DNA of 64,000 nucleotides from Gnetum montanum (taxonomy: Eukaryota; Streptophyta; Gnetopsida; Gnetales; Gnetaceae), in contig MNCI01014175.1 in assembly GCA_015680685.1 (NCBI GenBank), positions 211,210-275,209 of the forward strand, given 5' to 3'. The notes beneath the pieces were generated by a model, which saw only the letters and a program-made list of their open reading frames with translations, searched no databases and had not been told where the DNA came from. This document shows positions 55,590 to 64,000 of this stretch, piece by piece (position 1 is the stretch's first letter; each line of letters starts with the position of its first letter). The position numbers and the translations under genes are program-made.

Positions 55590-57480
55590 TAAATGAAAAC
55601 TCATCCTCTAGTTCCTTACAAAATATTTGGAAGGTATGGGATTATTGACTAATTGACAACTGACGGTGGAATGGGATGATAGACTCAATGTGCCCAGTGG
55701 ATAGATTAATAAGCACATTACAAAATTAGTGTTCATGACCATTGTGGTGAACACTCATACATAAATGACATCCAAGCCTTCATTTGGTAGTTTGAGGAGA
55801 AAAAGAGAGAGAGAAAGAAGATGGAGAATGTTGCCGCCAATGTCGAGATTGCACCTTATGTTGTTTATCCATAGCTATGCCACCAAAATTTCTTCTTTCA
55901 TAAATGCTCTAGTTTCAATCCATCCTAAGTGCTTCCTCCAAGCCCAGTCCATGGTTTGTATGATTACCATCTGCACACACAACATAGTCACAAATGAGCA
56001 AGGATAGATAATCCACAATGTAGTTGATACCTTGCCTCGATATGAAGCACATTGGCTGAGTTGTGGTTATGGCAGAACTAGTTCAAATATTTATCACTAG
56101 CAACTACCCAAGGTGTAGGGGTTAGGCAATTAGTAAAATGGAAAAAATTAAAAAATTTGTGCCAAGGCCCCCACGACTAAGAGCAAACCTCCGGTAGCTA
56201 TAAGATGAAAAAACATGAGGAACAAGAAAGATGAAAAATATCAACGGTAATGCTAATAAAATGGATGTCTTGGATGGGGATGAAATAAGAAATGATTGAT
56301 TATAGGAAATGTTTAAAGGAAAGAAGTTAACAACTACACCAAAAAAAATGCCAGTGGGTCCTTCCCAAAGTAGGCTCATGCCCTTTATGCCCTAACAAAC
56401 CCATAAACCAAAGAGTCCATAGACTTTAGGAATGTCATTTGGAAGAAAGAGTTAAAAACTCACCAACAAGAATTCACCAAAGAAAAATAATGCATCAACC
56501 TAGAATGGACTAATGATAAAACTAGAAATGAGGTGGAAAATGGGAAGAAAGATGGAGAGGAGAGAATGGAATGGAATCCCAAGAACAAAGTTGTGTGAAG
56601 CCCCTTGTGTATTTCATGGTTAAGGTAACTGAGTAAAACTCATCCCAAATCCAAACTAAAACCAACCACATTTAGTGACCTCGCATCAATACAATTGGCC
56701 AATCCATCCTTTTGAGGCAACAAGAATGCTTCCACAAAGAGTGATCACCATCCCAAGGAGAGTGAGATGAAGAAGCAGGAAACGAGAAAGGGCCTTAGTT
56801 AGAGGGAACCTTCAGGCATGGGTAACATGTCTTTCCAGTGCCATAACCAGTACTTGTAGCCCATATTACTTTATTATGTCTAAGGGGTGTGCTTTGAATT
56901 CTTACCTTTCTCTCTTTTTTTTTTTTATGTTTATGCATGAGAACCACACCATGCAAAGACTTATTTTTATTCACTCAACTTCCTGATATTTGATTAATGT
57001 CAAAATGACAAAAAACCCAAGAAAAAGCATCCAAGAACCCAAGAGAATGGCCATCACCAATGCATCGAATCCCCTTGAAGTCACACCCTTTTCATCCTTT
57101 GAGTCTTTCCTTGGTTTGAAAAATACCCAGCCACCAATTCATTAACAAGTTTACTTAGAAAAAGGGGATTGACAATTCCAAGCCAAAGGAGACATAGAGT
57201 TGTATGGATGTGTGGACGATGTGGAATTATTGCTTGTTTTACCAAAAGAACCATACCTTAATATTAGCATCATAATTTAAAGGTAAAAACCAAACATTAG
57301 CAATCAATATGATATAATTCAATCCACCATCATGAGCACTTATTAGATGATGAATAAAAGTAAATCAAGCAAACAAAAAAATAGTAAAAACATGAATGAT
57401 GGTGTAAAACAAAAATAAGAAAAGTTGAAAGAATGTGTAAAATAAAAAATGTGTAAAACAAAAATTCAAAAATAATTGAG
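55590..57480. other. 1.9-kb region between integrase and 3' LTR of element D
   Basis: No gag-pol motif. The best plus-strand frame is 55765-56007 (80 codons), antisense to the element. Plus-strand DNA at 56100-56800 is rich in Lys, Glu and Asn codons in one frame with regular stops. Related plant elements carry an extra, sometimes antisense, frame at this place; that is a possibility here, not shown. Confidence 0.4.
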
Positions 57481-57492
57481 GGCCTAGAATAG

Positions 57493-58640
57493 TTAGCATA
57501 GGTGGCCATCTTCACCATGACTAAGTTGGAAGGAGGAGATCCAAAATAGTGAGCAAGGTTGTTCATCAAGGGAGGTAGCATGTGTACTGGCTATCCTAAG
57601 CTCCTGGAAAGGTTTGGTTTGTTGCACATTGACCAAAACTTTCTTATTCAAGCTCTCAGGTTTGTATATTGTCATGGCCCCTGAAGGAAAACTTGCATAA
57701 ATAATATAAGGTCCTTTCCATAGTGTTTGAAATTTAGTACGTTGTGGCACATGTGTGGAATTCTAGTAGAGAACCTTATCTCCTAGTTGATATTTAACTT
57801 TCCTAATTCTTAGGTCATGATGTTGTTTATGGAAGGCCTTGTGTAATTTGTTAGATGACAAGGCAGCTAATCAGTTTTCATCTAGCAAGTTAAAGGTTAC
57901 TAACCATTGTTTCTATGCTAGATCAAGGTCAAGGTTGAGGTCACATGCCCTGGATAGTGTACGGAGCTCAGTTTGAATGGGAAGCGTTGGTAATTTATCA
58001 TACATGAACTCATAGGGAGAGTAGCCTGTAGGGAGTTTCCATGTGAAATGGTATGCCCAAAGAGAATCATTCAGTTTAGTGCTCTAGTCTTGCCTAAACT
58101 TGCTAATGGTTCTTGTCAATATCTTTGTAATCTCCCTGTTGGTGACTTCTGCTTAACCGTTTTCTTGGGGGTGGTATGGTGTAGCCAATTTATGCTCAAC
58201 CCCCAAGCGTTGCATTAATTTCCAAAAATTTGCACCTATGAAGTGTGTACCATTATCTGAAATAAGTGCACATGACACATCAAACCTATTTATGATTTGT
58301 TGTTGAACAAATCGTGCACCTGTAGATGATGTACAATCTTTAATAGTAGCTACTTCAGCCCATTTTGTTAGGTAATCAAAAACAACAATAATATAAGCTT
58401 TTCCATTGGACATTTGTGTAATCGGCCTCATAAAATCAATTTCCCAAATGTCGAAGGGTTCTAATAGTTGAATCCATTATTGTAGACCCTCCATTCTAGC
58501 AGTCATTCCACTATCACATTGACAACACTCACAAGAGTGAATGAAATGATGAATGTCCTGAAATAATATAGACTAATAATATCCTACAAGCAGGATCTTG
58601 ATGGTCGTTCCTCTCCCAACGTAATGACCCCCACAAGGAC
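57493..58640 (-). pseudogene. Integrase of element D
   Basis: Order on minus: zinc-binding end with CECCQCDSGM (about 58510), FDYLTKWAEVATIKD with first catalytic Asp, LISDNGTHFIGANFWKLM with the second, ATPYHPQENG-stop-AEVTNREI with the Glu, then YSPYEFMYDKLPTLP, and the C-terminal module GDKVLY…LWKGPYIIYASFPSGAM. The D-D-35-E triad survives but stops split the frame into 58431-58153 and 57750-57493. It would join cDNA to the genome. Confidence 0.8.
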
Positions 58641-58679
58641 CCTTCATGAGCGTCTTGGAGAACTCACAGTTGATCTATA

Positions 58680-59060
58680 TCAGGAATACACCATCAAACC
58701 AAGCCATCGGGACACACTTTGTAAAGTTGCCCATTGATCTCCATAAAGTACTTGGNTAGTACCCTTGTGATCAATCATCATGAAATCGAACTCTTGTAAG
58801 ATTACAAGCCATCGTATGATACAAGGGCTTACCATTGGCTTCTTCATGAGGAATCTAATTGCACTATGATTTATATGTATATATACTTTATATCCCAATA
58901 CATAGTTTCTAAACTTTTCTAGTGAAAACACTACAGCCATTAATTCTTTCTCTGTGACAGTGTAGTTAAGTTGTGCACCAGCGATACTTCTACTTGCACG
59001 GTGGATGTAATAAGGATGCTTCTGGTTATCTAACTATGTAAGTACAACTCCTAAAGCATA
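58680..59060 (-). pseudogene. RNase H of element D
   Basis: AVVFSLEKFRNYVLGYKVYI (58940-58880), INHSAIRFLMKK, PCIIRWLVILQEFDF: the middle and C-terminal RNase H. An N at 58756 lies after MIDHKGT. Preceded on the right by the TQxNY-like region to 59060. Confidence 0.75.
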
Positions 59061-59129
59061 GTTGGATGCATCAATCATGATATGGAATGGTTTGGAACAG
59101 TCAAAAGCTTGTAGAATAGGTGTTTCTAC

Positions 59130-59910
59130 TAGCTTCTATTTCAAAGTTTGGAAAACTAATTTGCATTTCCTAGTCCACTCAAAAGGTATGTCCTTTTTTG
59201 TTAATTCCACCAATGGTTTGGCAACCTTTGAAAAGTTCTCAATAAATCTTCTATAGTAGCCAGTATGGCCAAGGAATAACCAAATATCTTTGATAGTTTC
59301 CAGTTGATGGGTAATTCCTTGGATAATTTTTATTTTCTCAAGGTCTACCTCTATCCCTATGTGTGAGATTTTGTGCCTAGTACTATGCCTTCTTGGACCA
59401 TCAAATGGCTTTTCTTCCAATTGAGCCTCAAATTGGTTTCTACACATCTTTTTAACACTTGCTCCAATCGGTCCAATGCTTGATCAAATTTTGCTCCATA
59501 AGTGGAGAAGTCATCCATAAAGACCTCCACACCATTCCCTATCTACTATTGGAATATGCTTAGAACTAGTTGTTGAAATGTTGTAGGGGCATTGCACAAG
59601 CCAAACAGCATATGTTTGTATGCGAACATTCCCTTAGGACTCGTGAACATAATCTTGGATTGGTCTTCTGGGGCTATTTGTATTTGGTTATATCCCCTAT
59701 ATCCATCCAGAAAACTGTAATAGTGATGCCTTGCGATGGTTTCTAAGACTTGGTTGACAAATGGCAATGGAAATTGATCTTTGAATGTTGCCATATTTAG
59801 TAGCCTAAAATCTATGCACACCCTCCATTTACCTACCTTTTTAGGCACAATAACTAAAGGGCTAACCCATTCGCTATCAGCAATGGGGTATATGAACCCA
59901 GCCTTGAGAA
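59130..59910 (-). pseudogene. Reverse transcriptase of element D
   Basis: WVSPLVIVPKKVGKWRVCIDFRLLN (fingers), FPLPFVNQVLETIA, YYSFLDGYRGYNQI (first catalytic Asp as LDGY), MLFGLCNAPTTFQQLV, and FMDDF at about 59508-59525 (YxDD box intact). Then the thumb: RHSTRHKISHIGIEVD, FLGHTGYYRRFIENFSKVA. A stop lies after SIFQ (59546) and a shift near 59440. Best preserved RT of the window. Confidence 0.85.
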
Positions 59911-59919
59911 GTTATTCAA

Positions 59920-61190
59920 TTTCTTCCTTAACTACTTGCTTCAACTTAGGGTTCAATTGCCTCTACGATTGTCTTTCAGGCTTCATGGAGGGGTTAGTGT
60001 AAATTCTATGTTGGCATATCCTAGGATCTATTCCAGTTAATTCGAGATATGACCAAGTAAAGGCTTCTCACCATTTATTTATTACCTTTAGCAGTTCTTA
60101 TTTCTATTAAGAAGCAAGCTTAGTGTTGATAATTACTGGTTTTTTGTTTTTAAGGAACATGTATTCCATATCAGTGGGCAATGATTTCAACTTGAGGGGC
60201 TCCTGCTTAAATTTCTCAAGGATTTCCAACTTCCCCTAGTTGATATTTTCATGGTTAAGACATGGAAGTTGGTGGTGGACTTGCTCTAATGCGTCTATGC
60301 TATCGATGTAAGCACAAGTCAAACCCTCAGTTGGTTCTATGCATATGAGTGAATTGCTTTCTTGATTAGCTATTAGCCACTAGGTGTCTTCCTATTGTGT
60401 GGTTGTTGCATACAGGCATCTTTGTATGTTAATCACTTTTGAACACTAATTGCATGCTAGCAATGCTAAACTTTGCAGAGTAATTATACCCTATGTCACT
60501 ATATGCAATGCACAGAAATGTAAGGGGGACTGAATGTATTTTCCTTTGATATTTCTAAGGAAAGATTGTGGATTCCTAGGCATGTATCAGTGGTGCTTAG
60601 CCATGCTCTTCCCATTATGATTAGGAAGACTCCCTTACTATTGTTTACCTAAATCACTAGGAAGTTAGCTAGGTACACACACCCACAAATAGTGGTAATA
60701 ATGTCTTTCACCAGTTTCAATGGGACAGTGATGGACTGGTTGGCCAAATCTAGATAGCTGATGCTCTTTTCCGATGGAGGTAGGTTCTAGGCCTTGTACA
60801 TTTCTTGAGAAATCAAGTTAACACCAGAACCTAAATCCAAAAAATCCTTACACGACACATTTCTAGTGATTTGTAAGTATATCAAAGGACTCCCAAGATC
60901 AGAGAATTTCCTAGGAAGATGACTAGCTTTAATCCAATTGGTGATGACATGTGTTAGAATGACCATATGCATTGAGTGTGGTGGTTGAGTTGAAGGAGGC
61001 TCTGAAGTTTTGATGGATACTAAGGCTTCTAAGGAATCAGCCGCTTGTGATTGCAAGGGCTTGGTTAGACTATTCATTCTAAAGAAAGGTCTTTTCTTCA
61101 TGTGGTTTTTGGAACCAATAGTAGATTGAGAGTTAACAGCCCTTTTGGCATTATGTTGTTGTAGCTGGATAGGGATTTCACCTTGCATTT
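59920..61190 (-). pseudogene. Retropepsin and linker to RT, element D
   Basis: Protease: the frame 61188-60787 (133 codons) ends with KDFLDLGSGVNLISQEMYKA, giving the catalytic D-x-G as D-L-G at about 60830. The sequence then runs through a linker with scattered stops towards RT. Confidence 0.7.
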
Positions 61191-61211
61191 CGGGAGCAAG
61201 TGGTAGTGGAG

Positions 61212-63490
61212 CTATTGGTAGAAGAGATGCAGCTGGATGAGAAGGATGATATGCTTACAAAATATCGCCTTTAGAAGAGGGAGTCCCATAACACTCGTAG
61301 GCTTAGTAGTGAGGTTCAAGACTGACGTGATTAGTAGAGTCATGTGGGGAGATTGGTTGCTGCACGTAATATCCATATAGGTCAGGTTTCTGGTAAGGAT
61401 ATTATTGCCTTGGTGGTGGCATTCCCCATGATTGTGGGTGTTGCCACTATTGTTATTGCTCAATCAGTTGTGGTGGAGTTCCACTGGGATAATATGTTAA
61501 GGGTTGGTGGAACTGCCTTTGGTTACCTTGAGGATAAGGTAACCTTCAAGGTTTTTGCTTTTTGTTCAATCGTGGGTTGAGTGCATACATCCCAGACTCT
61601 TGCAAATGTGAGATTATAGGGCAACATCCCTTAGGATGGTCATATTGACATATCTCACATCCACTATCATTGTTTGTTTCCGAATCCATAACCTCTTCAA
61701 TGATGGCAACTTTGCCCTTACCCTTGCTACGTGCATGTTCAATCTCTTTCTTTTTTCTTTTCTCACTACCTTGCTCTCTAGACTCCTCTACTATTTTAAG
61801 AACAGTTTGAAATCTATTGTCTAGGGAATCCCACATATGATCCACCTTTGCCAAAGCTTCTAATGTTATCTTTTGGATAGGCAAAATTTTCCTATTCACC
61901 ATCTCTTCGAGTGGTGACTCTTCTTCATCCTTATGAAATCTTACTCCCCTCTTCCGAAGGGAAGGATCTCAATTATACTCTTCTGCACTTTCTCTCTTCT
62001 GTAGCTCACCTTCTTCCTTAGCAACTTACTCCAATAGTCTTTGAATTTGATGGGACCTAAGCCTAGATAGTCTCCCTTGGGCATAAGTCCCAAGGGTTCT
62101 TCTCATTTCATGCCTAAGCATATCCACGAGATGGCATAGTTGATCCCTTCGTGCATAACCATGGCTAGGACAACAATGTAACAGTGCATAGTATTGGCCC
62201 ATGGTAGCATCCAAGGGTTCATGTCCTCTTTGTTTCCAGCCTTGGATTTGCTTTTGCAAGCTAGACACTTGGGAGTATGTTTGGTACTTGTTATTAAATA
62301 GTTCTAACATAGTACTTCACCTATGAATGGATTTTGGTTCTAAAGACTGGTACCAACTTTCTGCTTATTTAACTAATGTCCATGGAAACAACTTAATTTT
62401 TTTCCATTCATTCTCTATGTTTTGTAAGGCACATGTATCATAATGCTTGTAAATGATTTTGAGGATCAGCGTTGTATCCCCTTTCAAATCGTGGGATGTT
62501 GTTCATATCTAATCTCTTGATCCTACTATCTTTCTGATGCCTTGTTGGAATTCTAACAGCCTCAGTTATGTCCAACATACTTCAAGTAGCAAGGAGGGGT
62601 TCATTATGATCGTCTCATCCATGGCGTCTATGATGCCTAAGTTTTTCCCTACTCTCCCTTCTTCTATGTCATGACTCTCTAGAGTGCCCTCATCCCCTTT
62701 CCTAGCTGTTTTGTTTATGACTTCCACTTTGCCTACCTTTATCCCCATGGTCTTTTCCTTTATGACCGCATTCAGATATTGAAGGAGAAGGTGAAGGAGA
62801 TGATGAAGGTGAAGAAGAAGGAGAATCATCATCATGACGGTGTCTACTACCTTCTCTTCTATGGTCTTGGCCCTAATTGCGATTGTGATTAGAATGTCCA
62901 CCTTTATCATGAGTTTGTGTCGCTTTTTTGGACCCTTTATGCCTATGGGTATCAGAACCTAGGTTATAAATAGTGGAATAAAGGTTCTAATACACAACCC
63001 CTTAGCCAAAGTCAAGGGAAGAAACATCATTGTGTGGGCGACTACCCAAGGTAGGTTCACCACCCTTATTTTTGCTTAAGACATGTGGGGTATCCTGGGA
63101 TCACTTACCCTTCAAAGACTTATGATGTCTCTCCTTTTACAAGTCCCTTTGACATTGTGCCTCTATGGGACAGTATTCTCTTGAGTCATGGTCTTGCACA
63201 ATATATTCTGTGTGTAAGTGCGACATGCCAATTCATGTGAGAGCATGAAGAAGCATGCTTGGGATTGAACGATTGGGAGGCAACACTATGTTACCTTCTA
63301 AGTCTCGCCAACATAGTTGTTCATCTTGATGGAGGATAAAGGTGAAGTGTAGTATATGCTCATTAGGATGAATATATACCACTCAAACTTGTTGAGGGAC
63401 TGGCGGATCAACGTCATGTATATTATGCCGTCAACTATTTCTTATTTCAGACCTAGGCGGTGAGGTGCTTTCATACGAAGAAGGAGACAT
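61212..63490 (-). pseudogene. gag: Gag of element D
   Basis: Start MSPSSYESTSPPRSEIRNS at 63490, followed at once by TGA. Shares HQDEQL-x-WRD and EGNIVLPP with the open gag of A. Later parts: 62310-62026 (capsid helices with QYYALLHCCPSHGYARRDQLCHL) and 61902-61546, which ends in a Cys/His segment CEICQYDHPKGCC resembling a zinc knuckle. At least five stops in the first 200 codons. Confidence 0.75.
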
Positions 63491-63607
63491 ACTTGTCTAT
63501 TCAGTGTGCAATGTATTCTTGTTTATTATTTTCTCAACCAACCCTAAGGGTTCATTCCAATGATCTAAATGATTTCCTATGTTCTAGTTAGCACACAAAC
63601 AACTAAG

Positions 63608-63625
63608 TCCCCAATAATGGCATCA
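63608..63625 (-). promoter_or_regulatory. Decayed primer binding site of element D
   Basis: Plus tccccaataatggcatca against tccccggcaacggcacca in A: four G/C-to-A/T changes. Confidence 0.7.
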
Positions 63626-63626
63626 A

Positions 63627-64000
63627 TGATGAGTGGTAAGGTACCCCTACTCTCAACCATATGAATACGAGCATTTCACACACGATCTGATTGAATTCCA
63701 AGGACTAAGTGCTTATGCACCCTTGTGGAACAAGGATGGGTTGGTTTATTGTTGTCTTCCCAAGCTTACCTGTACGTTACAATTGTATGGTTAAGTAAGC
63801 TTGAGGCATATGATTTTTATAGCTTTTATGTTTTTATGTCCTGCACTAGTAGGGAAGGAGAGAGGTAACTAAGTGACTTATTTAACTTAACTACATCCTG
63901 AACCAGTGCAACACTGCTGGGATTACCAAACGCTAATCGTTAATGGGTTACCAAGCATTACACACATGCTCGAAGTGGTCGTTCTTATGTAATTTAACGA
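63627..64000 (-). repeat. 5' LTR of element D, partial (window edge)
   Basis: Starts tgatgagtgg. It matches the 3' LTR (54773 onward) and retains the ctaatcgtt…gctcgaagtggtcg stretch that the 3' LTR lacks. Confidence 0.8.

Larger units (their letters stand above)
54773..64000 (-). mobile_element. Element D: Ty3/gypsy element, nearly complete, extends past right edge
   Basis: Minus order: 5' LTR (from 63627, continues past 64000), decayed PBS, gag, protease, RT, RNase H, integrase, a 1.9-kb region of unclear content, polypurine tract, 3' LTR (55577-54773). It sits in the RT of chromovirus E. Same family as A, B and C. Frames are moderately decayed, so D is older than A and younger than B or C. 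Confidence 0.85.

Overview
This is nuclear DNA of a seed plant with a large, repeat-filled genome. Conifer or another gymnosperm is my best guess; the species cannot be read from the sequence. The evidence is stacked Ty3/gypsy and Ty1/copia LTR retrotransposons in very different states of decay, AT-rich DNA in which former CAG, CAA and CGA codons have become stops, and a short CpG-richer island holding pieces of two plant gene families (GH81 glucanase and NLR leucine-rich repeats). I see no intact host gene, no standard RNA gene and nothing prokaryotic.

Layout. (1) 1-19.7 kb: four or more remnants on the minus strand plus the tail of a chromovirus. Element A (1-1554, the youngest; gag frame open to the window edge, clean LTR and PBS) is inserted in the integrase of element B (1555-6916). 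Next comes an unclassified coiled-coil-coding remnant G (6917-11600), then element C (about 11600-18275, LTR truncated), fused to the 3' end of chromovirus F (18276-19698, chromodomain and LTR). A, B, C and D below are one Ty3/gypsy family that carries a tRNA-Asp-type PBS. (2) 19.7-21.4 kb: the only gene-like island, with promoter-like tandem repeats, a telobox, a TATA box, a broken GH81 relic and an LRR exon. (3) 21.4-28.6 kb: AT-rich DNA, mostly unassigned, with a perfect 46-bp inverted repeat whose one arm is bounded by Ns. (4) 28.6-38.4 kb: a Ty1/copia element (I, minus) split by a second LTR element (H, plus, 30650-35983). H carries in sense orientation a retrocopy-like fragment of a CCR4-type deadenylase, a 5S rRNA-like segment and a 45-bp minisatellite. 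(5) 38.4-41.2 kb: unassigned. (6) 41.2-50.3 kb: element J (plus), a large retrotransposon with two LTRs, gag and protease but no polymerase genes (TR-GAG-like), crowded with internal tandem repeats. (7) 50.3-64 kb: chromovirus E (plus) broken in its reverse transcriptase by element D (minus, 54773 to beyond the right edge), whose gag, PR, RT, RNase H and IN can all be traced.

How the parts relate. The insertions give a relative order: A after B; H after I; D after E. The proteins are retrotransposon machinery, nearly all inactivated. The items of most interest are the host sequences trafficked by element H (CCR4 copy, 5S-like segment), the GH81/LRR composite, and the unusual repeat architecture inside element J and in the LTR U3 regions. 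All family assignments are by eye from motifs; no database search was possible.
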